A stretch of 64,000 bases of DNA, taken from the NCBI GenBank assembly GCA_005406025.1, contig BGZK01001226.1, positions 62,001 through 126,000 of the forward strand, read 5' to 3'. Made by a program: the position numbers and the translations under genes. This document shows, in pieces, positions 46,310 through 58,077 of the stretch (positions within the stretch are counted from its first letter, which is position 1; every line of letters begins with the position of its first letter). The notes under the pieces were generated by a model. It was not told where the DNA came from. It did no database searches and saw nothing but the letters and a program-made list of their open reading frames with translations. The stretch comes from Eumeta japonica (taxonomy: Eukaryota; Arthropoda; Insecta; Lepidoptera; Psychidae).

Positions 46310-49300
46310 TATTTATGTAAAACAAAATTAATCGATCCATTTTAATTAATAATGATAGACATACGATTATTCAAAATTAAATCAATAAACAGTTACTAAT
46401 TTTATTTAAATTGGCTACTGGCAATACATTTCTTCAAGATCAATAAAACAAGTCTATGTTCCGAAAACGCTTAATATCACAAAACACATCAGTAATAAAC
46501 AAATGGATCTTTTGCACCAAATTCCCACAATGTTACATCTCATGATCTTATCTATAACTCTGTATACGGAATCAAACGCTTATTTTGGAAATGAAAGATT
46601 TTGTTCCATCCCAATTCGAAAAAGAATAACACGTTTCAACTTCTAGAACTTTCTAAAATAAGTACTGCGATTAATCTGACTATATTACAAATAATAGTGG
46701 TAGCGCTGGTTTCTGGTAAGTGGGTATGAACCACCTTGTTGTTAAATATATTACGAATATAATATATTCGCAATGTATTACATTATAAAAAAATACGTAC
46801 CAGAAACATATAAAGAATAAGAAGGTAGGATCATTAGTAAGTCTCACTACTTAACGGAGAAAGATTCATTTTCTCTTTCGCTCTTAAAGCTGGTGGCCAT
46901 CACACTTCTCACAGTCCTTATTAACGTGGCACTAAATAGCACTTAATTAAAACTACTACCAAGCGCTAATTACATTCATTTAAATTTACAATGACGGCGT
47001 TAACGGTTCAACGCGGGCGGCGGATGGTCACTACTGCGCAGCTTTTCATGCGTTATTATAGGTAAAAGAGTAGAAAGAGACGGATAATAGGATATTTGGA
47101 TGGATAAGTATAATTCTGGTCCAGACACAAAAATACCAATTAAAATGGCGTAACGAAATCGATTACCGAAAACGACACCAAAATTACTTTAATGTTTATC
47201 TTCTTGAAGCGAATTTAATATTTTAGAAATATACACACTTCGGTTTAGATACATTTTATACGACACATGAATTATCAGTTCATTTCTGAAGCACTGTAGA
47301 CACAAAATACTCGATTCTAGAAACAAATTTTTATTACACCGAGAGCACTAATAGAATTTTATTTTATGATACATATTCAAAATGTATCCGACCTATATAA
47401 CAAAAAAGTAACCCGAGCTACCTATACAATTTCATATTTTATTGAAATTTATTTCGTGACTGTGTATATAAAATATAGTAAATATATAAATAATTACGTA
47501 CATCACAAAAATGTAATGAAATGTAAACAAATACATATTTAAAGAAGGGCACCGGGACATAGTCTCCACTTCATATTTTTTATTATAGTTAATGTAGAAA
47601 ATAAAATAAAATTATATTCTTTAATTGACATGTCTATTTAAAACGGAGTCAACTAATTTTCATTTATAAATTTAATTATTTACGTTATACATATTTAACG
47701 TTTAAAAATGTTTACGCAATTATTACGTTTTTATTATCACATTACATTTACGACCATTAAATTATCTTCACACACGATATGAAGTCAATCAAAACATGTC
47801 AGTGTGGCATAAACAATCATCAATTCTGATACTTATGCCCAGCAGAGAGCTTTATAAAATTACGATGCGTTACAGATGATAAATATTTGTGTAAAATCAG
47901 AAATAAAACGTGTTTCCAACACATAATAAAATAAATTATGATAAATAAAATTAAAAAAGGGTCCAAGGTCTATGCCTTTGATTAAATAAAGGGTTCTCTC
48001 CAGAGTGAATCGTTAAAAGTTAAGTCATTCTCAACGACTAGACTAACAAGAAGTCATAGACTAATAGTTGGCAAACTCGCTTGATATGCAGAACATTTAG
48101 ATTTGAATCTGCATGCCTTTACCATTCACATCTACCTTTTCTTACTCATATAAATTTGCTTAAATCATACGATTCGCTCGGTCGTTAACGTAAAATATTG
48201 CGATAAACTCCACGTATCGAAGAAATTTAATATTAAAATGGTATATAAATCGATGATATAAAAATATTGTTTTTGTATGTACTGCAACCATGAAACCTAA
48301 AAATTGATTTTATCATTGTACAAAGGAAAATATAAAATCATAATTCGTACGCTACATTTCCAGCTTAATTTGTCGATCTCATTCTAAATTTTAATTTTAC
48401 TGTAAAACATTTACTTTCGTAAATAAATTTTGTCATTTTTTATTGTGTTATCTATTCTGTAAGTGAAGTAAATTAAATATTATATTTTTTTTGGCGACGG
48501 TAATACATATTTAAGTATTAATATTAAACGGTAGTAAAAGCACATTTAATAAGTTTCCACATACAAACGAAAGGAATAATTTTATTGAAATAAAAAGTGG
48601 GCATTTATTTACTTTGCAACTTATTTGCGACCCCTAAATTGCTATAGAATAGGGTCGCCACTGTTTATATATTTTCTTTGTCGCATAAAAATGAGAGGGT
48701 GACCTCAGCCCTTAAAAAGAACGCACTGGCAGTCCAATTGATCCATTGAACATCGACGGCCGGCATTGTACCTCGAAGCAGTAATCAAGTATATTGATAT
48801 TTTTGTCATGTAACGATATTTCCATTAATTAATATTCTTTATTTCATAAACAGTTATTGCCTACCAACTCTATTTCGAAAGTATGTACACACCACTCCAA
48901 AGAACATCATATTTAATTTTTAATTTGAGTACGTTTGGGTTCGCCCAAAAAGGTGGAGTGATACAATTTGGTCTCTGGAACGAAAGAAAATTAAACAAGC
49001 GAAACCCATTTATAATTATTATTCACGATTAATTAAGAACGGGTTCTATAAAATTAATTGAATAATTGAACTGTCATATTTCGTACATAAATTGTAGATC
49101 GTCTGTTGATTAAAATATGTGATATAAAATACAATTCTCAGAAAGTATCGGTCCTCACAAGTACATATATAATCGAGGCATTAAATTAAATATATTAAAA
49201 TATTTTTGTTTAAGTAGCTTATTTAATAGACAATAAATATTGCATAGTTTGTACAGAACAAATTCAGATGAGAATATTTTCTTGTTTCATATTTTATTGG

Positions 49301-51040
49301 AGCGTGAGTACTTCCTCGTAGTAGTTGAATTTTAGTTTTAGATTTTTTTTTTAAATTGTGTAAAAGTGTCATTTAAAAAAGTAATTTTCTGATTAATTTT
49401 TTATAGTACATTATTTTCAACTATATCATAAAAACGACGAAATAAATAAAATAAGTTTAAATTCATTATGGTTGGTAACAATAACAAATTTTTATATTTT
49501 TTAGACTAAGTTGAGACTAAATTATTAAATCCTGAAGGACACCCGAAACCAGAATAATCATGGATAGGTACACATCGAAGGAGTCAAAATAGAGATAATT
49601 ACGTTTAGATGATGTGGAATTCATGGTACCCGGTTTCATCTCCATGGTAAGATCGAATTTGTATCACGGTGACATTTTTGCACAGTTGGAGTTCACATGT
49701 CGATAAAATTTCACCTCAATCAGAAATAGGAATAAGGGTCGAGACGTGCTCATCGAATCTATATAATTTTAACAAAACGTTACAGATGGCATTAAACTAA
49801 ATATTAAAGCTTACAAACGACGAGTGGCAGGCAAATATAAATAAATAAATTCATTATAAATAATAACATAACCCGTTTCTTTTGCGCGACGTTAAACCAG
49901 CTGACATTATATTAATTTATCGCCGTAATACGAACTCTCGAAATGAAATCGGTCCCGAACCGCTCTATCAGAAAATCCTTTTCATCGTTGGCTATTCATT
50001 CTGGCCATTTTGATAGCGGGGAAGTGCTTTTATGCGCAGTATTTTTATTCGATTGAAAAAGGCGGTTTTCTGACATTTCACTCGTGATTATATGGAGTCA
50101 TACAGTTTTATTGTACATCAGACCTTCCATAAACACTGTATGTGTGTGCCTCGACTTTTAAATTTCGGAGATAAGGAATGATGGTATTTTCTTGATATTT
50201 TCGGATATCATTCAAAATTAATACATCAAAATACATAGAAATGAATCTCGAATCGGCACACATACACAATAAAATAAATTTTCGGATATGTTAAAATAAC
50301 CCAATTTTTTTTTTCTTTTTCTTTCTTAAAATTGTTCTCATAAAAAGTTTCGTTCCGTGCATAATATGAAACTTGAAAATAACTATTCCTTAGTCAACTA
50401 TATGATTCAAATATTATAATATACCAAGCGCTTTGTTAGCACAATAGAATACTATTTTTTATTAAATAAAATAATAATAAGTTATTTAATTTTTGTACGG
50501 GCCGATCGTGTTCTGAGCAAAATTTTGCAAAAATGAGATTAGCCATATCGGGCTATGACGTCGTAAAACGCCTCCCTATTATAATTTTCCACTTTCTTAT
50601 TGCGTTAAATATACTGTCTGGAAGCAGTTAGTACTTAATTTCGTATTTATGTTGTTATATTGGAGCAATAATCTCTTTCGGTTTCGAATTTTTGGCTTTG
50701 GGTCTGTACTACAGTGGTTTGCCTAGCGGTAGGCATATTATATTTAAATAGTCATAGTATATAATATTTACGTTAAATTACATAGGTCCAAATTAATATA
50801 CTAAAATACAAGCCATGAGTAAAAATCCTCTTAGAATCTCTTCCAAATCAATCTCAACGAATACCCATTTCAGACTAACATGAATCTATTGTTTCTTGCT
50901 GTGTTTCTTGAAATAACATCTGTTTCTCAACTCTCAGATTCAGATGATAAAAATTATCATCCACAACATTTTCAAGCTATAGTTGCAGACTGTTGTTCCA
51001 TGTTAGGTGTAGCCTTCGGTCGGTACCGCGGGACAGCCCT
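46310..51040. other. Long AT-rich stretch, no firm gene
   Basis: Only weak signals: a GC-richer segment at 46866-47060 containing a + acceptor-like run before LVAITLLTVLINVALNST and stop, and a short ORF from 46991; a small GC patch at 48690-48780; ordinary AT-rich DNA elsewhere. None has both splice sites and a recognisable product. If the candidate minus-strand exons to the right belong to the 24.4 kb gene, this is intron. Confidence 0.4.
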
Positions 51041-51044
51041 CGGT

Positions 51045-51880
51045 AGATGAACCGACTGCTTGACAAAAAGACTTTTTAACAAAAAAACTGATTCACCGAA
51101 AAAACTAAAAATCAAAAAATAATGAACCTTTTTTATTAATCCTTAATAACTAAGTTCTTAAACAAATGTAAGTATATGTAAGTAATTTTGAGTCGGTGCC
51201 AAACAATGAATGAACAAAAATCACTTAATCACCTTAAATGTAAAGAAATAACCAAATCAAATTAACAATGCAACGTGAAATCTCCAGCGATAAACATTCA
51301 CATTCCAAAGAATTCGCTCTCCGCGCGACCACTCGCAACGACGTGTGCCCGTTCGGGCTGCTGTTTCGCTGACATTAACTTCATGAACGCTCGGTATTAT
51401 TTTTTGCTTTTCAAATATTTTCGACAGTTTAATTTTTTAGTCAAAAAGATTTTAATTTATAATTTCTTGTTGCAATACACAACTCAGCATTAAAATCTGT
51501 GAGTGAACAATCAATCACCACTATTTTCCCACCCTTAGGGTAGGATATAGTTTTACAAATTTATGTGGGACCAACTTCGAAGTATACCCTATCCAATTAT
51601 AAAAAAAAGAAAGAATTATCAAATACCACTACTCTATAAAGTTATGCGTGGTCATAAATTACAATCAGTGAGTGAACAATCAATCATCCCCTGTTTTCCC
51701 TTCCTTAGTGTTGGATTTTTTCGCAAATTTATATTATACCAACTTCGGGGTATACCCTTTCCTATAATAAAAGAATCATCAAAATCGGACTACTCTGTAT
51801 AAAGTTATACGTGGTCATACATAAAAAAATATACTCGTCGACTTAGAACCTCCGCTGTTTTTTTCGTCGGTTAAAAAGAT
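51045..51880 (+). repeat. Lepidopteran-type repeat ending CGTCGGTTAAAA
   Basis: The right end GTCGACTTAGAACCTCCGC ... TTTTTTTCGTCGGTTAAAAA matches, from memory, a widespread moth repeat ending 'GAACCTCCTCC...GAAGTCGGTTAAAA'. The left end (ACCGACTGCTTGAC ... CTGATTCACCG) is roughly inverse. The interior contains a direct duplication (51495-51655 and 51660-51830). Confidence 0.5.
51495..51830 (+). repeat. Two tandem copies of a ~165-bp module
   Basis: Both copies carry GTGAGTGAACAATCAATCA, TTTTCCC.CCTTAG, CAACTTCG.GGTATACCC, and CTCT.TA.AAAGTTATRCGTGGTCATA in the same order, about 165 bp apart, with roughly 80% identity by eye. Confidence 0.75.
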
Positions 51881-51889
51881 CATGAGATC

Positions 51890-52225
51890 GAAGCTCAAAA
51901 CTAAGACGCGCGCTAATGTCTAGCAATGGACGGCTCATAGCTGAGACGAACGAAAAATATTACATCTGGAGACAAATCGAACGTTTTTTTCACCGCAGAA
52001 ATTAAAAAAAGGACTGAATCATTTTCTCAAAACTCGTAACTAACGACTAAATAACACTTGTGATGTAACTGACAGTTTCCATAAAAATGTATTTGTATTT
52101 GTACATATGTACAATTTACATCATACGACGTGCCCTTGTATACCGTAGGACGTTTAACTGCCTTTTTCGCTATCCCGCCGGAGTCTGCGAGGCACACGTG
52201 CTCGCTTGCATTCATCCCGCCCTAC
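51890..52225. other. Intergenic sequence next to a minus-strand first-exon candidate
   Basis: No feature seen apart from the GC rise beginning near 52130. Confidence 0.4.
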
Positions 52226-52229
52226 TTAC

Positions 52230-52315
52230 CGCGGTTCCCACAAACGAAGCGCGGTTTATTTATCTACGCCGCATTGAGCGAGTTCTGGAACCGTATTCGA
52301 CGCCATAGAACTAGT
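52230..52315 (-). other. Putative non-coding first exon of a minus-strand gene
   Basis: On the minus strand a GC-rich segment ends AACCGCG|GTAAGTAGG, a strong donor (exon end 52230). All three frames before it contain stops or no ATG, so it would be 5' UTR. The terminal exon at 24436-24550 lies downstream on the same strand, making a single 28-kb gene possible but unproven. The + strand ORF of 130 codons across here has no domain. Confidence 0.35.
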
Positions 52316-52456
52316 ATTGCAATTCAATGGCTATCGTTTTTATTTTCATGTTCATTCAATATTACTCTAACTCAAAAATGCAAGCAATCTCACGTAGGAG
52401 TATTTTGTATACACAGAAGTCTTAAAAGTTCAACGTCTAGAAAAATAAACGGAAAA

Positions 52457-52480
52457 TTAAAAAACCGGCCAAGAACTAGT
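52457..52480 (+). repeat. Terminal fragment of the CCGGYCAA repeat
   Basis: AAAAAACCGGCCAAGAACTAG resembles the start of the repeat found at 61316 and 58741; the remainder is not recognisable. Confidence 0.4.
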
Positions 52481-52649
52481 TACTTAGTTACTATCAAGGT
52501 CTATTTAATATCGGATAAATAATATCGGATTATAATATTCTCTTCGTTTATTAAATAGTCATACAAAAAAAAAACCTTAATATTGAAATTGTGATTCATC
52601 GTATTCTATGGTTTTAACCCAACAATCTCTCTAAGAGCTGGGTCAAATC

Positions 52650-53560
52650 ATATGAAAAGAATTGCATTTTCAACGTTTCCTTTGTACTCAATTTTTTTTC
52701 CACGAAAGAATTTCACCATGGATCTGAATAAAGAATAGTCTGACGGTGCAAGATACGGACTTAATGCTGGGTTTGGATAGTTCATTACCACATAGTTCTT
52801 CAATCTTATCTCTCATAACATTCACAGTGCTTTGTCTGGCTTTGTCATATTTATCATGTAAGTGTAAGGGCACCCGTTTTCGGTTTACTAAACCTAGATA
52901 TTTCGGCGACAAAATCTCATACATTCTGTCAGCTGTTCACTGTATATCTCGCCAGCGACAGCTCGATCATCTGAAATGATTTCAAAATACACTAAACCTT
53001 CATAATTCCACCAGAAATAGAGTAAAACATCCAGACACCCTCTTCACGACGGGTTCAAGTAATTGTCCTTTGTCGAACCACTAATTTTCCATGTTTGGAT
53101 AGTTTAGATATATCTATTTTACATCGGAAGTAACAAAAATCATCTTTCAGCAGGGCAAGCAGCTGTTTACACATTTTTACTCGTCGTTTCGCTTGAATCT
53201 TGTTTGATTCGTGGGACACTATTCGATAACTTTTATAGGTCTTACATGTGATTTTAAGTGGCAATATATGGTGTCCTTAAAAGGCCCAAGAGAGTACAAT
53301 AATTGGCGAGTGCTGGTACTAGATTGGTTTTCCACAACTTCCTTTGTAGCCTCAATATCCCACGCAAATGGGCGATCAGAGGGCGAATGATCTACTAGCG
53401 TCAAATCTCTACTTTTAAAATGATCAAACTAACACTGTGCTGTTCGCTCATTGACCGTTTCTTCTCCATAAATTCCTTATATTTTCCTTGCTGCCGCGGC
53501 TGCTTTGAGCTTTTTATTCCAATAATGCTGAATAATACATGAATTTATCGCATTCCATAC
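52650..53560 (-). pseudogene. Decayed mariner transposase (copy 4)
   Basis: Minus strand, high to low coordinate: VNERTAQCWFDHFKS, LVDHSPSDRPFAWDIEATKEVV, RQLLYSLG then HLKSHVRP (53219-53404), RRVKMCKQLLALLKDDF (about 53120-53180), and near the low end a relic of the second catalytic region (KIEELCGNELSKPSIK...TVRLFFIQIHGEI, 52700-52800). The blocks are in mariner order but in different frames with stops. Clear terminal repeats were not located. Confidence 0.75.
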
Positions 53561-53814
53561 TTATTATTATTAAAACTTCTTGCCCCGTCAATTAATACAA
53601 ACAGAATCATCAAAAGAAAGTAAAACTGTGGTACTCTTTATAGAACTAGTGACTTATAACAAGTTATTACTTATGAGACACCCTCAGTGTTTGATAAGGT
53701 TTAATACTGTCGTCGTTTTGTATATCAAAGCTATAACTGTAGTCGGGTTTCGAGGCTTGAAAAAATAAATTTTAGGTAAACACAAAAAAGTGCAAAAAAA
53801 CTTTTCACGCTTAC

Positions 53815-53960
53815 CTGCAACATTCATTAACATGCAGCATGCAACCCATTGTTGACCTTCGAATCTGTTCTTCCATTGCGAATCTCTATACCGAGAATTG
53901 AATATTAATTCGAGAGGATTGACAGATATTGAAGCAAGTGTTAATTTTTTATTTATCTGA
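53815..53960 (-). other. Possible minus-strand exon ending in a good donor
   Basis: AATGTTGCAG|GTAAGCG at 53815 is a strong donor. Two frames stay open before it: one starting ATG at 53876 (MEEQIRRSTMGCMLHVNECC), another longer one (NPLELIFNSRYRDSQWKNRF then EGQQWVACCMLMNVA). The first has the phase needed to join the exon at 24550, but that could be chance. It adjoins Penelope-like sequence, so it may be repeat. Confidence 0.25.
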
Positions 53961-53984
53961 ATCCGCTGATTGTTATATTTTTAA

Positions 53985-54896
53985 TTTCTATGTCCGTTGC
54001 ATGCCAACTAGGCGCATCCTCAGGAAAATGCAGACAGTCACATCCACCAAGGCGTAAGGAGTGTTAAATAACAATCGACAAATGCGGACCTAAACTCCTC
54101 ATATGAAATGCAGTCGTGCAATACGTCAAAGGGTGACGAAAGCATCTCACCAGCAGCCATAGACCATCACCGATAGACGTGTCTGTCAATTGTCACAGAC
54201 CAACCATTACCCAAATAGTGACAGACAAACGCCCAGCAATGGTGATTTATAAATATTAATTTCGTCATTGAGCATATTATTATTACCTTTATGTTTTAAA
54301 ATTTCGAAACGTTCTAAAACAATTAAATGTAACCCCTTCTCACACACATGCAAGACATCCAACTTGTAATCGTTATTGAGTTTGTGAACGGTTTCTACTA
54401 AATGTTTAGAAAAACGAGATCTGTCTAATTTACTATTTTTAAAGGCCAAAATATGCTCTTTATATCTAGTTTCAAAACAACGTCCGGTTTATCTTATGTA
54501 TATTGATTTACGTTCATCGCAAGTTAATTTGTAATTCCGTATTTTTTATTACTGTGCAATTCATTTTTATTGTTATATAAAGTTTTTAAATTGTTGTTTG
54601 TTTTAAAAGTCGTTTAAATATTATGCTTTTTTAATAATTTTGAAAATTTCTCCGAATTTGTACCATAATATATATATTTCTTTTGGTCTTTTGATTATGC
54701 TGGATAGATACTGTTCCTTATAATACTTCTTAGCTTTTTATTAATGAGCCCGTCAATACATTTTTTACTGTATCCGTTTGCTAATGCTATATTGTAAATG
54801 ATATTTTATTCTAATGAGAAATTATGATTGTTAAAAGTTATGGTGAATAACCGATGTATCATATGTTTATAAGCTGCCAATTTGTATTGCCATGGA
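53985..54896 (-). mobile_element. Penelope-like element fragment with GIY-YIG region
   Basis: Minus strand, high to low: end of the reverse transcriptase (YPWQYKLAAYKHMIHRL, then IYNIALANGYSKKCIDGLINKK, about 54760-54895), YYGTNSEKFSKLLKKHN, FKTNNNL, then the GIY-YIG-type nuclease start YKLTCDERKSIYIR*TGRCF-ETRYKEH with an in-frame stop (about 54440-54530), AFKNSKLDRSRFSKHLVET and the closing LLGVCLSLFG (54207-54449). Downstream 3' sequence has CCTGAGGATGCGCC, as in other Penelope elements. The 5' part is missing, cut at the long-TIR element that starts at 54899. Confidence 0.85.
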
Positions 54897-54898
54897 TA

Positions 54899-55942
54899 GT
54901 CGGAGAGCTAGTAACACGTGTTTCATGAAGTGTTTGATGCACCTTGAAATTTTTCAAGTTTAATATCTATGAGATAAACAGCCAGAATACCTGTGTTGGC
55001 TTAGCCCAACACGGGACACCAGGTACTGCGTATAATAAAAAGGTGTAATAAAATTCAACCCGAAAAAAAGTGTTTTATTCAGAGGCCAACAAACTTTAAT
55101 CGAAAGTTTAAACAATTTTAAAAATAAAATTTAATAAGGCAGACATTTTTGAGAGGGTTTACATAAAATTAATCCTTCCCAAAGTTGTTTTTTTTTTTTG
55201 AAAATACAGTTCGACGTATTTGATTCACTCTGAAATTTTAATAGCATCTTAATTAAATATTAAAAAAATTAATAACAAAAAGCCAGACACTTTTTCCAGG
55301 GTTTAATTACTGGCAAACATGAAAATAAGTCTTATTTAAAATAGAAAGAGATAGGTAGCGCTTGGTTAGCGGCGTGAGTGGGAGAACCGATCACCGCAGT
55401 AGCTATACTCTCTCTCTACGCTCTCATTGGTTGTTGGTCACGTGTCCTTTACCAGCTAGAAATTTAAAATTCATACTTTTAAATTAAACTAAAAAAAATT
55501 TAATTATTGACACAACTTTTTTAAAAATTTTAGTTTTTCAAGATACAACAATTGTGCAATTAAGTCGTAATGAAAAATTTGAATTGAAATCTTATGGAAG
55601 AAAAAAAAAAGGAGATGGTGAGATAATCATTGAAATCTTCAAGATTAGAGTGTTTAGTTAATACTATCGGTTTATTAACATTATAAAAAATAAATTTATT
55701 ATTATTATTGAATTTTATTTTTAAAATTATTTAAACTTTCGATTAAAGTTTGTTGCCCTTTGAATAAAACACTTTTTTCGAGTTGAATTTTATTACACCT
55801 TTCTATTATGCGCAGTACCTGGTGTCCCGGGTTGGGCTAAGCCAACACTGGTATTCTGGCTGTTTATCTCATAGATATTAAACTTGAAAAATTTCAAGGT
55901 GCATCAAACACTTCATGAAACACGTGTTACTAGCTCTTGGAC
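54899..55942. mobile_element. Non-autonomous DNA element with ~233-bp terminal inverted repeats
   Basis: Left arm 54899-55132 and right arm 55710-55942 are reverse complements at about 90% identity by eye, from GTCSRAGAGCTAGTAACACG inward through AACTTTAATCGAAAGTTTAAA. TA dinucleotides flank both ends (54897-54898, 55943-55944), consistent with a TA target-site duplication as in Tc1/mariner-type elements. The roughly 580-bp centre is AT-rich with one GC-richer patch (55360-55445) and has no ORF. Confidence 0.85.
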
Positions 55943-55952
55943 TAGGATGACA

Positions 55953-55985
55953 AGACACTACAATACCCGTTGTATTGTAGTGTCT
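55953..55985. repeat. Perfect 14-bp hairpin
   Basis: Arms 55953-55966 and 55972-55985 are exact reverse complements around CCGTT, 11 bases outside the right end of the long-TIR element. Confidence 0.85.
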
Positions 55986-56098
55986 GTGCGTTGTACTGTA
56001 GCGTAAGTGGGCTTTCTGTGTATTTTTTATTCATGTCTATTATTTTGCTCCTGCAGTACAAACGCTACAAACGCGTAGTTTTTGTGCTACAATAGCTT

Positions 56099-56210
56099 TT
56101 GTGGCTTGAGTGGCGGTAGCCAGTAGTATCAGTATGGAATACTCAAAGTATCGCCTTTGGACAAAAAAGTACCGGGTTCCATCCCGCCCTCGGTCATGGC
56201 TCCGACCACG
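56099..56210 (+). mobile_element. Possible tRNA-like SINE head
   Basis: TGGCTTGAGTGGCGGTAGCC (56102-56121) fits a box A and CCGGGTTCCATCCCGCC (56172-56188) a box B, about 65 bp apart. The sequence does not fold as a proper tRNA. The downstream body is undefined. Confidence 0.4.
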
Positions 56211-56214
56211 TAAT

Positions 56215-56815
56215 AAATTGACAGAATCATCCAATTTAAACGGTGCTTACGTCATTCTACGTATTTTTTTAAAGCAAAATATGATTGTATTTCAAAAATT
56301 TATCGAGAAATCTAATAGTTATTTCGAATGAAACTTTCTGAAAATTTTTCGTTGATCAAATTCTCATAAGACGTCGCGACGTTTCTCAAAAGTCGAACTG
56401 GAGTAATAATGAATAAACGCCTAATCGGCTCCTAACATTAATCTATTCATACACTATCCTGGCGACTATACAACTCGTTTACACACCAGAATGGAAAGTT
56501 CTTGATATCGGGGACGGAAAGTGAAATTTTCCATTTTGAAAAATATACTTTTCAGAGCATTCTTCTTTACATACGAACTCTAAAATTTATAAATGGGTAA
56601 TGACCGTATAGAAAGAACTTAAACCGACCTTACGTATCGATTCTTCATCAAAACAATTTCATTTAAACGAAAACATCAAATACTAATCTTTTTTTAATCG
56701 ACTGATAAACATAAGTTAGTGGGTAATTTACGTGGTTACCAATGACAATGAAATAGATAATAAATATTATGGCAATATACTCGACTCGAATAACTTTAGG
56801 ATAATGACGTTTTCT
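56215..56815. other. AT-rich spacer between two transposon-like units
   Basis: No gene, ORF with a motif, or clear repeat seen. Confidence 0.45.
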
Positions 56816-56821
56816 GAGCTA

Positions 56822-57642
56822 GAGCAGGGCATAGTGGCGCATTCGTTTGCAAAATTGTTTTGATTCATATTTTTTTTTAAATATCCAGAAGGTCTTACTG
56901 ATTATAAAAGTGTAAGATGACACTTGATATCTTTTGACATTATTGTTTAAACAACGAAAAACTATATAGCCTAGAAAAAATGCATTTTTTGCAATCAATT
57001 ACTTTTTTATATTCTTTACATTATTTCGGATGAAAAAAGTCCTTACGTTCATCATCGTATCTCCAACTTATTCATTGTTATGAATTTTTTAAAATTGAAA
57101 ATCGCCGAAATTCTTAATTTTCTTGAATTAAATAATACAACTTAAAAATTGAAATGTTATAGTTTTTTAATTTTTATCAAAAATTTCAACTATATTAAAC
57201 AAAATAGTCGAAATAGATTTTAAAAATTTTGTTTATTTCTAAGTGTTTTTTACGTTATAACAATATGCTTCTTACGCGCATGCACTTTTCAGAGAGATGT
57301 GTGTGGAATCGAGCAAGACTGATTAACAACTAAAAATAATTTTTAAAACGAGCCAAAAATTTTAAGGTAGGGTTGAATTTTCTATTTTAAAGGTTGTAAA
57401 AATTGTTTATGTCAAAAAAAAGGATACAAAGAGAGTTCAACATATATATTTTTCAAAATGCAATCTAAAACCTCAAAATGCATTTTTTCTAGGTTATATA
57501 GTTTTTCGTTGTTTAAACAATAACGTCAAAAGATATCAAGTGTCATATTACACTTTTATAATCAGGAAGACCTCCCGGATATTTAAGAAAAAATTATGAA
57601 TTAAAACAATTTTGCAAACGAATGCGCCACTATGCCCCGCTC
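56822..57642. mobile_element. Second long-TIR element (~164-bp inverted arms)
   Basis: Left arm 56822-56984 and right arm 57478-57642 are reverse complements at about 90% by eye, beginning GAGCRGGGCATAGTGGCGCA and continuing through AGATATCAAGTGTCAT and GTTTAAACAACGAAAAAC. TA flanks both ends (56820-56821 and 57643-57644). The centre is very AT-rich and non-coding. The arm sequence differs from that of the 54.9 kb element, so this is another family. Confidence 0.85.
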
Positions 57643-57644
57643 TA

Positions 57645-58070
57645 AGCGCATTTGCCGATACGTTCCTACGCGGCGCTGCACCAATAAATAGGAGAAATTC
57701 TAATAGAAACATATCGAAGAATAAATAAACTACGAAACAACATCGATCAATAGCTTTGTGAAAGTTTAACAATTCTGCAGCTGCGCGGACGCCTAGTAGA
57801 TCTTTTCAAAGGAGACGACAGTCACACTGGCTGACAGCTCGATTGTCAAGCGTAACGACGTTTCCTCTTTCCGCATTGGAATGATATATTTGTTGACCTA
57901 CATAATCTATATCTGTATATATATATATATAAATAAAATGAAAACTATTTTTTTTGTCCGGACGTCAATTAAATACTACTAAGTGTATCGGTATCGAACT
58001 TTGAACATACGACGCGGAATCGTTTGTTAACGGTTTTAACCTATTAGTCTTTTGAATTGTATTCATCTTT
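57645..58070. other. Intergenic sequence, possible reverse SINE trace
   Basis: On the minus strand at about 57985-58050 an AGTTCGATACCGATAC box-B-like motif follows AATAGGTTAAAACCG. The match is weak. A TATATATATATATA tract lies near 57915. Confidence 0.3.
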
Positions 58071-58077
58071 CACCTTC

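Noticed and set aside
46866..47065. Acceptor-like tract before LVAITLLTVL and a GC patch
   Set aside because: The presumed exon reaches a stop after 18 codons and has an AAG acceptor; no partner exon, so not called as a gene.
51495..51830. CRISPR-like direct repeats
   Set aside because: Only two long diverged copies within an insect repeat; no short regular repeats or spacers.
52087..52522. 130-codon + ORF across the GC-rich patch
   Set aside because: No recognisable domain; it arises because the GC patch lacks stops. The minus-strand donor makes a 5' UTR more plausible.
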